The notes beneath the pieces are model-generated. The model made no database searches and was not told where the DNA came from. It worked only from the letters and a program-made list of their open reading frames with translations. A DNA stretch of 64,000 nucleotides from Comamonadaceae bacterium. Its GTDB lineage: Bacteria; Pseudomonadota; Gammaproteobacteria; Burkholderiales; Burkholderiaceae_C. This document shows positions 49,005-56,640 of the stretch, piece after piece (the first letter of the stretch is position 1; each line of letters opens with the position of its first letter). The position numbers were made by a program, and so were the translations under genes. The stretch spans positions 1 to 64,000 of the forward strand of contig CANFXC010000003.1 in NCBI GenBank assembly GCA_947450765.1, given 5' to 3'.

Positions 49005-50308
49005 AGCAAGGGCTGCCACCCAACCGCCGCGACATCCTGCAGTTTGGCAGTTTGGTGTTGCTGCTGGGCGTGCAACAGATCGCCCGTGGCGCGGACATTG
49101 TGGCGGTGCGCATGTGGCCGTCCAAAGACTACACGCGCGTCACCATCGAGTCAGACCGCGAAATCAAGGCGCGGCAGTTTTTACTGGCAGACCCACCCCG
49201 CGTGGCCATTGACATTGAGGGCATTCAGCTGCTACCAGCCCTGCGCGAACTGATCGCCAAGGTCAGGCCCGAAGACCCCAACGTCGCGGGCATTCGCGTT
49301 GGACAAAACGCGCCTGGCGTGGTGCGCTTGGTGATCGACCTCAAGCAAGCGGTCAAACCGCAGGTTTTCACCTTGGCACCGGTCGAACCTTATCAACACC
49401 GTCTGGTGTTTGACCTGTATCCTCAAAAAATACTGGACCCGATGGAATCGCTGATTGCTGACCAGCTGAAGGACACACAAGCCGCGGAGGCAAAGGTGGC
49501 GTTGGCAGACCCCTTGGGTGACCTGATCGCCGGTCATAGCCACCGCCCCGAGCCGCCCAAAAACAGCCCTACGCCGCCTGCCAGCAAAGACAAAACCGAC
49601 CGGCTCGTCATCGTCGCGCTCGACCCTGGCCACGGCGGCGAAGACCCAGGCGCCGTCGGACCCGGCGGTACGCTTGAAAAAGACGTGGTGCTGCAAATCG
49701 CCTTGCAGTTGCAAGACCGCATCAACAAGCAACCGAACATGCGGGCGTACATGACGCGCGATGCTGACTTTTTTGTACCCCTCAATGTGCGCGTGCAAAA
49801 AGCCAGGCGCGTCCAGGCTGATCTGTTCATCAGCATTCATGCCGATGCGTTTTTCACGGCTCGCCCGCAAGGCGCCAGCGTCTTTGTGCTGAGCGACCGC
49901 GGCGCCTCCAGCAGTTCGGCGCGCTGGCTCGCCAACAAAGAAAATTCGGCAGACATGGTCGGCGGCATCAACATCAATGCCAAAGATGCACATGTGCTGA
50001 AAGCCATGCTCGACATGAGTACCACCGCGCAGATCAACGACAGCCTCAAGCTTGGCGGTGCCATGCTTGGCGAGATGGGCAACGTCGGCAAGCTGCACAA
50101 ACCGCGGGTCGAACAAGCCAGCTTTGCGGTGCTCAAAGCACCTGATATTCCGAGCGTGCTGGTCGAAACCGCCTTCATCAGCAACCCTGATGAAGAGGCT
50201 CGTTTGCGTAACCCCGCGTACCAGGCGCAGCTGTCCGACGCTCTGATGCGCGGCATCTTGCGCTACTTCGCCAAGAACCCGCCGCTGGCCCGTAACCGGG
50301 CGCTGTAG
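49001..50308 (+). CDS. amiC: N-acetylmuramoyl-L-alanine amidase
   Basis: A 435-residue periplasmic zinc amidase that splits septal peptidoglycan. The N-terminus has a twin-arginine motif (NRRDILQF) with a hydrophobic stretch. An AMIN domain follows (about 32-135), then Amidase_3 with DPGHGGEDPGA, SIHADAF and the late VETAFISN. The zinc ligands are in these motifs. The gene is coupled to tsaE. Downstream, GGCGCGC/GCGCGCC arms at 50309-50315 and 50335-50341 could form a hairpin, but no T tract follows. Confidence 0.93.
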   Translation: MKQGLPPNRRDILQFGSLVLLLGVQQIARGADIVAVRMWPSKDYTRVTIESDREIKARQFLLADPPRVAIDIEGIQLLPALRELIAKVRPEDPNVAGIRVGQNAPGVVRLVIDLKQAVKPQVFTLAPVEPYQHRLVFDLYPQKILDPMESLIADQLKDTQAAEAKVALADPLGDLIAGHSHRPEPPKNSPTPPASKDKTDRLVIVALDPGHGGEDPGAVGPGGTLEKDVVLQIALQLQDRINKQPNMRAYMTRDADFFVPLNVRVQKARRVQADLFISIHADAFFTARPQGASVFVLSDRGASSSSARWLANKENSADMVGGININAKDAHVLKAMLDMSTTAQINDSLKLGGAMLGEMGNVGKLHKPRVEQASFAVLKAPDIPSVLVETAFISNPDEEARLRNPAYQAQLSDALMRGILRYFAKNPPLARNRAL

Positions 50309-50346
50309 GGGCGCGCTGCGTCTGACGCGGATCAAGCGCGCCGACC

Positions 50347-50523
50347 ATGACAGCCAAAGAGCTGGGCGCTCAATACCTGACTCTGGCCCTGGCCCTGGCC
50401 CTGGCCCTGGCCCTGGCCCTGGCCCTGGCTCGGTATTGCGTCACTGACAACTTTATGACTCTCGACATCACATCAGAGATCTGCATCAAAAAAATTCCCG
50501 AACCTGTGACATTCCGCCATTGA
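50347..50523 (+). CDS. Possible small protein with Leu-Ala octad repeat
   Basis: A 58-codon ATG frame (MTAKELGAQYLT then eight Leu-Ala pairs then RYCVTDNFMTLD...) created mainly by a CTGGCC tandem. It stops at TGA 50521-50523, next to an AT-rich palindrome. No ribosome-binding site is clear and no homologue is recalled. The hexamer keeps frame when units are gained or lost, which would vary the length of a hydrophobic stretch. It may equally be a chance frame over a simple repeat. Confidence 0.25.
   Translation: MTAKELGAQYLTLALALALALALALALARYCVTDNFMTLDITSEICIKKIPEPVTFRH
50383..50430. repeat. CTGGCC hexanucleotide tandem, eight units
   Basis: Seven perfect CTGGCC units followed by CTGGCT. 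It lies 75 bases after amiC at the left border of the surface-structure island. Such tandems change copy number by slippage. Confidence 0.95.
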
Positions 50524-50538
50524 ACTATTTAAATAGTT
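50523..50538. promoter_or_regulatory. Perfect 16-bp AT-rich palindrome
   Basis: AACTATTT and AAATAGTT are exact arms of a continuous palindrome at the start of the AT-rich stretch preceding the lipoprotein gene. It is a candidate operator or structured site, with no known regulator. A TATAAT hexamer lies at 50563-50568 but without a good -35. Confidence 0.4.
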
Positions 50539-50599
50539 AATTTTTAACGCAATGTACTTTTTTATAATCATAAAAAATTACAAGTTTTTACAAATATAA

Positions 50600-50785
50600 C
50601 AAATCAATGTATTCAAAGGATCTCAGAAAATTCCTAGTCACTTATCAAATTTTTCTCAAAAAAATGGGGGGTCAAAACAATACGATCAAACCAACACACA
50701 AACAAAGTTACTCAATTTTTAAGTAATTACGCTCTGTTTGTTTGGTGGAGCACAGTTGCTCCGTGTTGATTCAAAGGTCACCCTC
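50600..50785 (+). promoter_or_regulatory. AT-rich leader, duplicated in front of the DUF4402 pilin gene
   Basis: This stretch resembles the leader at 56460-56640. Shared blocks, in order: TAGTCACTTAT (50635-50645; TAATCACTTCT in the other copy); an ACAAACAAA-type stretch; a TTACT/AGTAA inverted repeat (50708-50712, 50722-50726); a GGTGG...TTGATT hairpin region, here GGAGCA-CAGT-TGCTCC at 50747-50762; and AAGGTCAC just before the ATG. It may be a promoter plus structured 5' leader. The wider 350-base gene-poor gap before the lipoprotein holds nothing else that I can name. Confidence 0.6.
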
Positions 50786-50851
50786 ATGATCAGTCGACTT
50801 CAGACATTGAAAACTTTTGGGTTGACTGCTGAGATCTGCTTTGGACTTTAA
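50786..50851 (+). pseudogene. Relic of a DUF4402 pilin 5' end
   Basis: A 21-codon frame starting MISRLQTLKTFGL follows the duplicated leader and aligns with the start of the DUF4402 pilin gene at 56641 (MNNRFQTLKFLGL). The nucleotides around CTTCAGACATTGAAAACTTTTGGG are close to TTTTCAGACATTGAAGTTTTTGGG. After this the similarity ends, at TAA, 25 bases before the lipoprotein ATG. I infer a truncated pilin copy whose leader now serves the lipoprotein gene; it could also act as a short translated leader. Confidence 0.6.
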
Positions 50852-50876
50852 ATTGTTACCGAACAAAGGAAATACC

Positions 50877-51956
50877 ATGACCCCGACCCGCTTTGCATTG
50901 AGCCACATCTCCACTGCCGCCCTGATTCTGGCCAGCGTCGCGCTGAGCGGATGCTCCTCCAACGGCACGCTTGCCGTGCAGGATCCACTGGGACCCACAG
51001 CATCTGCGTTAGGTCAGATCGCCACAAACACAGGCGCAAAGACAAGCAGTGTCGGAGGGGTCTTTCAGGCTGTGGGCTCATCTGTCGCCACCACAGAGAT
51101 GGCCGGCATCGACCCAGGCGTCATGACAGGTCTCGGTGGCGCCGTGCAACAAGTTGGCAACGCGGTTGACGTCTTTGGCAGCGGCACCGGCAAAAGCTTT
51201 GGACAAACTGGCAATCAAGACGCCGATATCTTGGCCATTAAACTGGAAAATACCCCACTTATCGTGACAGAAGTTGGCGGTGCGGTTTCAAGTGTTGGCG
51301 ACGCTGTTGCCGCCATTGACAACGGCCAACTGACCGTTTTGAGCCCTGTGACCGACCCCGCAGGTCTGCTCCTGAATCAAACCGGCGCAGCCATCGCCAG
51401 CCTGAGTGGCAACATGAGCGACGCCATGGCCATCCCCGTGGTGCAACAAGTCACACGCGCCGGCAGCACCATGATTCACATGATCGCGGTCGACGCTGAA
51501 GCGACCACCCAATACCTGGGCACCTCGACCGGTCTTGGCGTGCCTGTCAATGACCTGCTGGTTGGCACTGGTTTGACAGTGAAACAGTTGGGCAGTGACA
51601 TCTCCACAACCTTCACCGCCTCGCCGGTGCTGGCGAGTACCGGTGCGGTGGTCAGCTCAGCCGGTACCTTGGTGGCCAGCGTGGGCGGACTGGTCGTGTC
51701 CCCAACAACCACGAGCAACACCACGCCATCGACCTTTGGCAACGTGATCGCTAGCTTGAGCAGCGGCCCCGCATCTGGCTCAACACCGAGCACTATCGGC
51801 GGCGTGCTGACAACAGTGACCACGCCAACGACTGTCAGCAGTGTGTTTGAAAACTTGAGCAGCGGCCCCACATCTGGCGCGACACCGAGCACTATCGGCG
51901 GTGCACTGACCTCAGTGACCACCCCCCTCTCCGGTGTGCTAAGCAGCCTGCGATAA
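50877..51956 (+). CDS. Repeat-containing surface lipoprotein, candidate partner of TpsB-like transporter
   Basis: A 359-residue protein with a lipoprotein signal (ALILASVALSGC, Ser at +2, compatible with outer-membrane sorting) and AAAGGAAA upstream of ATG 50877. The mature part is rich in Gly, Val, Ser and Thr, with recurring patterns such as GGAVQQVGNAV, GGAVSSVGDAV and GAVVSSAG. Near the C-terminus is a 33-residue tandem (LSSGP-SG-TPSTIGG-LT-VTTP, DNA period 99 bp from 51756 and 51855). No Gly-X-Y collagen pattern and no TPS domain are seen. The transporter gene starts nine bases after its stop. Function unknown; an exported or surface-exposed filament or adhesin is a guess. Confidence 0.75.
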   Translation: MTPTRFALSHISTAALILASVALSGCSSNGTLAVQDPLGPTASALGQIATNTGAKTSSVGGVFQAVGSSVATTEMAGIDPGVMTGLGGAVQQVGNAVDVFGSGTGKSFGQTGNQDADILAIKLENTPLIVTEVGGAVSSVGDAVAAIDNGQLTVLSPVTDPAGLLLNQTGAAIASLSGNMSDAMAIPVVQQVTRAGSTMIHMIAVDAEATTQYLGTSTGLGVPVNDLLVGTGLTVKQLGSDISTTFTASPVLASTGAVVSSAGTLVASVGGLVVSPTTTSNTTPSTFGNVIASLSSGPASGSTPSTIGGVLTTVTTPTTVSSVFENLSSGPTSGATPSTIGGALTSVTTPLSGVLSSLR

Positions 51957-51965
51957 GCACCCACA

Positions 51966-53663
51966 ATGCCACTGCGCTCCAACTACCGGCATTCGCCGGT
52001 TTTTCTGGCCGCCTGCTTTGCAGCGGCCAGTTTTTCGTTCGCTTCAGCCCACGCGCAATCGCCTTCGGTTTCAGGGAGCCCGATCAACACGCTGCCGGCC
52101 TTTCAGCCATTGAAAGACCCGACGGACGGCGCAAAGGCGAGAATTCTCGACACACCCTTGCCCGCACAGCCGCGGTTGGCTCGAAACGTGACCCCTCTGC
52201 GCTTTGAAATCGAAGGCGTTCAGTCGATTCCGTTTGCCAAGGTCGCAGCGCTCTTCACGCCGCTGGCCAAGCAGCCCACCACCGTGGCCAAGCTCGCCGA
52301 CTTGGCCAGCCAAGTCACCGACATGTACAAACAAAGCGGCTTCGCCTTGTCGTTTGCGTATGTGCCCGAGCAAGACTTCAAGGACGGCACGGTCCGCATC
52401 GTGGCCGTGGAAGGCTTTGTCGAAAGCGTGACCATTGACGGCGATGCGGGACCCGCAGCGGCCAGACTACGAGAAATCGCCCAGTTGATTCGGCAAAACA
52501 GACCGCTTCAACTGGCCAACTTTGAACGCTACACCCAGCTCATGGGCCAATTGCCTGGCGTGACCGTTGAAGCCCAAGCCACGCCGTCAGCCCAAACCGA
52601 TGGTGCCGGCGCGCTGGTCGTCAAAGTAGCGCGCAAACCCTATGACGTGTCCTTGGGTGCGGATATTCGGTCGTCAAGGCCACGGGCCGTGGTGACTGGC
52701 ACGGTCAACGATCCCTTGATGGCCGGCAGCCGTCTGAGCGCCACCACGCTGTTGGGCTCGCCGAAAGGTGAGTTTTTTGGATCACTGGCTTTCTCACAAG
52801 TCATCGGCCATGAGGGCTTGACGCTGAAAGCGGACACCACGGTTTACCAAGGTAACCCGGATGCCCATCTGGACACGCCACCGCCCGTCCGGCGCTACAC
52901 CGACTATCTGCGCAGCGAGTTGTCAGCGAGCTACCCCATCCTCTTGAAGCGCCGCGAAAGCTTGTACCTCAGCAGCGGTATTTACGCTGTCAACAACACC
53001 GACAGCTACGCCGCCCCCTCGCAAACGTTGACAGATCAAGTCCATGTGCGTGCGCTTTATGCGCAAGCGCTCTACAGCATTCACACAGACGTGCAGGCGC
53101 AGAACGTGTCGCTGCGGCTGGCTCAAGGGATGGACGCCTTGGGGGCCAGCGCCACCAGACGGATCAATAACTCAAGCATGGTCAATCCATCGAGTCTCGA
53201 CTTCACCCGGGTCCTGCTCGACGCCAACCAGCGCAATGCCTGGGGTCAAGGCTGGGGCACAGGGTTGGCGTTCACCACGCAATACAGCCCCAACGTCTTG
53301 CCCAACAGCGAAAAACTGTCTTTTGGCAGCACCCGCTTTGCGCGGGGCTACAGCGCGGGCGACGCGGCTGGCGACTCCGGCTGGGGTATCGGTTTGGAGG
53401 GTAACCGGTCCTTTCCGGTCAAACTGCCCTACCTCAGCCATATTGAGCCGTACGTCTTGCTCGAAAGTGCGCGGGTCTACAACCACCTCGGGTCGAGTCA
53501 ACTCTCAAAACTATCGTCAGCCAGCCTTGGGGGACGTTTTTCGAATGGCAAGTATTACAAGATTGATTTCGCCATCTCCAAGCCAGTCGGAGATGCACCG
53601 TCAACCAACCCGGAACGCAAACTCCGCATGAGCATCTTGGCGAGCTACAGCTTAGGCAACTGA
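51966..53663 (+). CDS. ShlB/FhaC/HecB-family (TpsB-like) outer-membrane transporter
   Basis: A 565-residue outer-membrane protein. A signal peptide (ACFAAASFSFASAHA) is followed by a POTRA-2-like domain at about 75-160 (RFEIEGVQSIPFAKV; FVESVTIDGD). A beta barrel occupies the rest, with the FhaC loop-6 VRGY-like motif as RFARGYSAGD near residue 460. Family members export large TpsA adhesins or activate hemolysins. No TpsA gene is next to it; the lipoprotein nine bases upstream is the only candidate cargo. The last residue is Asn rather than the usual aromatic of many barrels. Confidence 0.85.
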   Translation: MPLRSNYRHSPVFLAACFAAASFSFASAHAQSPSVSGSPINTLPAFQPLKDPTDGAKARILDTPLPAQPRLARNVTPLRFEIEGVQSIPFAKVAALFTPLAKQPTTVAKLADLASQVTDMYKQSGFALSFAYVPEQDFKDGTVRIVAVEGFVESVTIDGDAGPAAARLREIAQLIRQNRPLQLANFERYTQLMGQLPGVTVEAQATPSAQTDGAGALVVKVARKPYDVSLGADIRSSRPRAVVTGTVNDPLMAGSRLSATTLLGSPKGEFFGSLAFSQVIGHEGLTLKADTTVYQGNPDAHLDTPPPVRRYTDYLRSELSASYPILLKRRESLYLSSGIYAVNNTDSYAAPSQTLTDQVHVRALYAQALYSIHTDVQAQNVSLRLAQGMDALGASATRRINNSSMVNPSSLDFTRVLLDANQRNAWGQGWGTGLAFTTQYSPNVLPNSEKLSFGSTRFARGYSAGDAAGDSGWGIGLEGNRSFPVKLPYLSHIEPYVLLESARVYNHLGSSQLSKLSSASLGGRFSNGKYYKIDFAISKPVGDAPSTNPERKLRMSILASYSLGN

Positions 53664-53670
53664 TGCGTCC

Positions 53671-53705
53671 CAGCGGGAAGGGTTGAAGCACGCCTCTTTC
53701 CGCTG
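53671..53705 (+). terminator. Possible weak terminator after the TpsB-like gene
   Basis: CAGCGGGAA (53671-53679) can pair over nine positions, one of them G-U, with TTTCCGCTG (53697-53705). A short TTTT occurs about eight bases later. The loop is long (17 bases) and the T tract weak. The following 170 bases to the kinase are AT-rich and contain TAGTCACTTAT (53763-53773), identical to a block in the leader at 50635, and a TGTTA-CAAA-TAACA dyad at 53819-53832. Confidence 0.3.
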
Positions 53706-53875
53706 TCTGCGCCGCTTTTGAACAGCTTCTGAACAGCTCAAGCCCGCGAACTTATTATTTTTTAGTCACTTATTTTTTTGACAACAAACATGTTTATACT
53801 TTTTGGGTAAATCTCGGGTGTTACAAATAACATCTAATTCGATGGTGTTATTCAAATATTGCCTTGCTGTCGGTC

Positions 53876-55693
53876 ATGCCTTCCAAAAAGTACAGCGTCT
53901 TTTCTGCCGAAACACACCCTTGGTGGTGGCTCCAGGTCTGGTATCGCCTGCCACTGGCTCTGGCCACGTTGCTCATGGCAGCCCCTTTGCTTGCGGCCAT
54001 TTGGGCCATGGTGTGGTCAAACTTACAAGTGCAGACCCAGAACCTGCACAACGAAGAAAACGCCCGCGTCACACGCGCAAGCCGACTCAGCGCCGAATCG
54101 CTGAAGACCGTGTTTGTCAGTGCAGATCTCGTGTTGCTCGAACTGCGGCGTTACTGGCTCAACCACCCCCACGAATTTTTCAAAGTACTCAAGGCACGCC
54201 ACGACGAGCTCCAGCTCGGCAGTGCCTTTGATGTTTTTATCGTTGATGCCAGTGGCAAGGTCGTCCGAAGCACCAGTCCAGCCCACGTCATACGCGACAA
54301 CCTGCTCTACACGCCGTCGGTGTCCCGTCACAAAGAAGATACCCAAGACCGTCTGCTCTTGGGGCCAGCCTTCTTTGACAGCATCACCGAGAGCTGGCAA
54401 CTGCCGTTCACACGTCGGCTGTTGTCGCCGTCCGGCAAGTTTGTCGGCGTCATGGTTTTTCTGGTTCCGCCGGGCTATTTCAACCGCGTGCTGCAAGCCA
54501 CCAGCTTACAAAACGGCAGCGTCTTCAGCATCGTGGACCTGGAAACTGGCGCTCTGATTCTGCGCAACAGCCAAGTCAACGACCCGCCAAGCACTGAGCC
54601 AATATCGCTCGTGAAGTCAGACTTTTGGACTTTATTGAACCTGGGCATCCCCGCGATTGGCCCTGGCTCTATGGTCAGCCAGTTGCCCTCCCTTGTCGAC
54701 ATACTTCCAGCCAGCGCTCTTGCCCGCCTTAAAGCATCACCGGTCAGCGGCATCAACCGCAAGGCGTTTGATGTTGACCATATCGAACGCCTGTATGCAT
54801 GGAAAAAGCTCGATCGCATACCGGTGATGGTGACCGTCGGTACCCCTGCCACCTACTTTGACGACGTGCTAGCGACAAATAAACTTCGTTATATTGCAAC
54901 AGGTACCGTATTCAGTCTGCTGGTGTTGAGTTTGGCAGCTGCCTTCAACCGCTACGACCGCTCGCGTCGCCGCAATCGACAAGCACTCGCAGCTTCAGAA
55001 CAGGACTTGCGTGAACTGGCCACCCATCAAACTGACTTACTGGAAGAAGAGCGAAAGCTGATTGCACGCGAAATTCACGACGACCTCGGCCAACGCCTCA
55101 GCGTCCTGCGGCTTGACCTCGCCATGCTGATGAACGCGATGCAACGCAGCTGCTCAGCAGACCTGTTGGCTCGGGGCGCGCAAGTCAAAAATGCCATCGA
55201 CGAGATCTTGTGCGTGACGCGAGAGCTGGCCAAAAAAGTACGCCCGCCCTCGCTTGAGATCGGTTTCTTGCCCGCTATCGAAGCCCTGTGTGACGAGTTT
55301 CAAAACAGGCTGCCATTCAAGCTGCGCTTTGTGAACCATGCCGACAATGCGTTCCAGCCCGACGACGCCTGCGCCATTGCCGCCTACCGCATACTGCAAG
55401 AATCACTCACCAACGCCTCCCGTTACGCCCAGTGCCAGCACGTCGACATCAGCTTGGCCATCCATGACGACTGGCTTCATCTGCGGGTGGTCGATGACGG
55501 CGTCGGCTTTGACCCCACCGTCCACAACAGCAACAGGCGCACTTTCGGCCTGCTGGGCATGCGTGAACGCGTAGCGGCACTGCATGGCGAAATGCGCTTG
55601 CAAAGCCAAGCCGGTCAAGGCTGCAAGTTACTGGTCATGCTGCCGCTGAACAGAATGGCCACCGACAACAGACCACAGGCCGCCGACCAATGA
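53876..55693 (+). CDS. Sensor histidine kinase, NarX/UhpB class
   Basis: A 605-residue inner-membrane kinase. TM1 is at about 23-45 and TM2 at about 343-362, enclosing a periplasmic sensor region of about 300 residues. Beyond TM2 the HisKA_3 helix has the phospho-acceptor His401 in AREIHDDLGQ, followed by a HATPase domain with DDGVGFDP and FGLLGMRERV. The ligand is unknown. The start is ATG 53876, giving MPSKKYS; an upstream TTG is in frame. The stop overlaps the response-regulator start (ATGA), and it sits between the two secretion gene sets. Confidence 0.9.
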   Translation: MPSKKYSVFSAETHPWWWLQVWYRLPLALATLLMAAPLLAAIWAMVWSNLQVQTQNLHNEENARVTRASRLSAESLKTVFVSADLVLLELRRYWLNHPHEFFKVLKARHDELQLGSAFDVFIVDASGKVVRSTSPAHVIRDNLLYTPSVSRHKEDTQDRLLLGPAFFDSITESWQLPFTRRLLSPSGKFVGVMVFLVPPGYFNRVLQATSLQNGSVFSIVDLETGALILRNSQVNDPPSTEPISLVKSDFWTLLNLGIPAIGPGSMVSQLPSLVDILPASALARLKASPVSGINRKAFDVDHIERLYAWKKLDRIPVMVTVGTPATYFDDVLATNKLRYIATGTVFSLLVLSLAAAFNRYDRSRRRNRQALAASEQDLRELATHQTDLLEEERKLIAREIHDDLGQRLSVLRLDLAMLMNAMQRSCSADLLARGAQVKNAIDEILCVTRELAKKVRPPSLEIGFLPAIEALCDEFQNRLPFKLRFVNHADNAFQPDDACAIAAYRILQESLTNASRYAQCQHVDISLAIHDDWLHLRVVDDGVGFDPTVHNSNRRTFGLLGMRERVAALHGEMRLQSQAGQGCKLLVMLPLNRMATDNRPQAADQ

Positions 55694-56397
55694 GCAACAC
55701 AAAACCAACGGCTATGGGCGTCCCCCTAGAACTCTCTGCCCGGCCAGCCAAAGGGAGCGAGGCATCGCCGTGGAAAACCATCAAAGTGCTCGTTGCTGAC
55801 GACCACGCGATGGTCCGCGGCGCCTTTGTCCGCCTGATCGACAGCGAGTCTGACTTGCAGGTGGTGGCGCAGGCCCACGACGGTGCCAGTACCTTGCAGC
55901 AACTGGCTGACAACCCTTGCGACGTCTTGATGCTGGACCTCAACATGCCCGAGCCCAGTGGTAGCCAACTCATCAAACTCATCCGTGAGAAATGGCCAAA
56001 GCAGCCCATTTTGGTGGTCACCATGCACAACTCACCGCGGATTGTGCGCACCGCGCTGGATGCCGGGGCCAATGGCTACATCACCAAAGACAGTGAGCCC
56101 AACATTTTGCTCAATGCCGTGCGACTGGTCGCCGGGGGTGGCCGCTTTGTTGAACCCAGCCTCATGGAAGCCATGCTGTTTGCCCCCGCGCTGAAAACGC
56201 CTCTCACCCCGCGAGAGTCTGAAATCCTCCAGCGGCTGGCCGCCGGCCAGAGCCACAGCACCATTTCGCGAGAGCTGTACATCAGTGACAAAACGGTCAG
56301 CTCACACAAGACCAACCTCATGGCAAAGCTCGAGATCGATAATTTCTCAGACCTGTTGCGCTACGCCATGGACCACGGATTAGCACCGAAATCTTGA
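55690..56397 (+). CDS. NarL-family response regulator
   Basis: A 235-residue regulator. The receiver has acidic pair Asp37-Asp38, phospho-acceptor Asp83 (LMLDLNMP) and Lys133 (ITKDSEPN). The C-terminal LuxR-type HTH is LTPRESEILQRLAAGQSHSTISRELYISDKTVSSHKTNL. It is coupled to the kinase gene by four bases. Its probable targets are the flanking lipoprotein-transporter and pilin operons, whose leaders share sequence blocks; this is inference from context. Confidence 0.92.
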   Translation: MSNTKPTAMGVPLELSARPAKGSEASPWKTIKVLVADDHAMVRGAFVRLIDSESDLQVVAQAHDGASTLQQLADNPCDVLMLDLNMPEPSGSQLIKLIREKWPKQPILVVTMHNSPRIVRTALDAGANGYITKDSEPNILLNAVRLVAGGGRFVEPSLMEAMLFAPALKTPLTPRESEILQRLAAGQSHSTISRELYISDKTVSSHKTNLMAKLEIDNFSDLLRYAMDHGLAPKS

Positions 56398-56420
56398 ATT
56401 TCCGGTACTTTTTATCCTAT

Positions 56421-56455
56421 TTGTGACATATAACAAACTGTTACATTAGTCACAA
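56421..56455. promoter_or_regulatory. Nested inverted repeats upstream of the pilin leader
   Basis: TTGTGAC (56421-56427) and GTCACAA (56449-56455) are perfect 7-bp arms around TAACA-AAC-TGTTA (56431-56443). It lies 24 bases after the response-regulator stop. It is a candidate operator for the pilin operon or a stem-loop between operons. TGTTA/TAACA dyads also occur before the kinase gene. Confidence 0.45.
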
Positions 56456-56459
56456 CGAG

Positions 56460-56640
56460 TTATACATAAGGCGTCTAAGAAACTTCTTAATCACTTCTCA
56501 AGACTTCCTCAATCAACTCGTGAGCAAGGTCAATAACATCCACCTACAAACAAAAACAATTACTTACCAATAAAGTTAGTAATTAAAAAGTTTACCAGGT
56601 GGCGCACCTTTTGCACCGAATTGATTAGAAGGTCACGATC
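56460..56640 (+). promoter_or_regulatory. AT-rich leader of the pilin operon
   Basis: This leader is the parent-like copy of the block at 50600-50785: TAATCACTTCT (56488-56498), an ACAAACAAAAAC stretch, AATTACT/AGTAATT arms (56558-56564, 56578-56584), a GGTGGCGCACC...TTGCACC region, TTGATT and AAGGTCAC directly before the ATG. Conserved dyads suggest a structured 5' leader or operator set. Confidence 0.6.

Noticed and set aside
50383-50430. The CTGGCC tandem as a CRISPR array
   Set aside because: Units are six bases with no spacers and no cas genes nearby; it is a simple tandem repeat.
50877-51956. Calling the lipoprotein collagen-like
   Set aside because: No run of Gly-X-Y triplets is present; the Gly-rich pattern is of the GGAVxxVG kind.
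53778-53800. TTGACA followed by TATACT before the sensor kinase as a promoter
   Set aside because: The spacing between the hexamers is about 11 bases instead of 16-18, so they cannot work together as a standard sigma-70 promoter.
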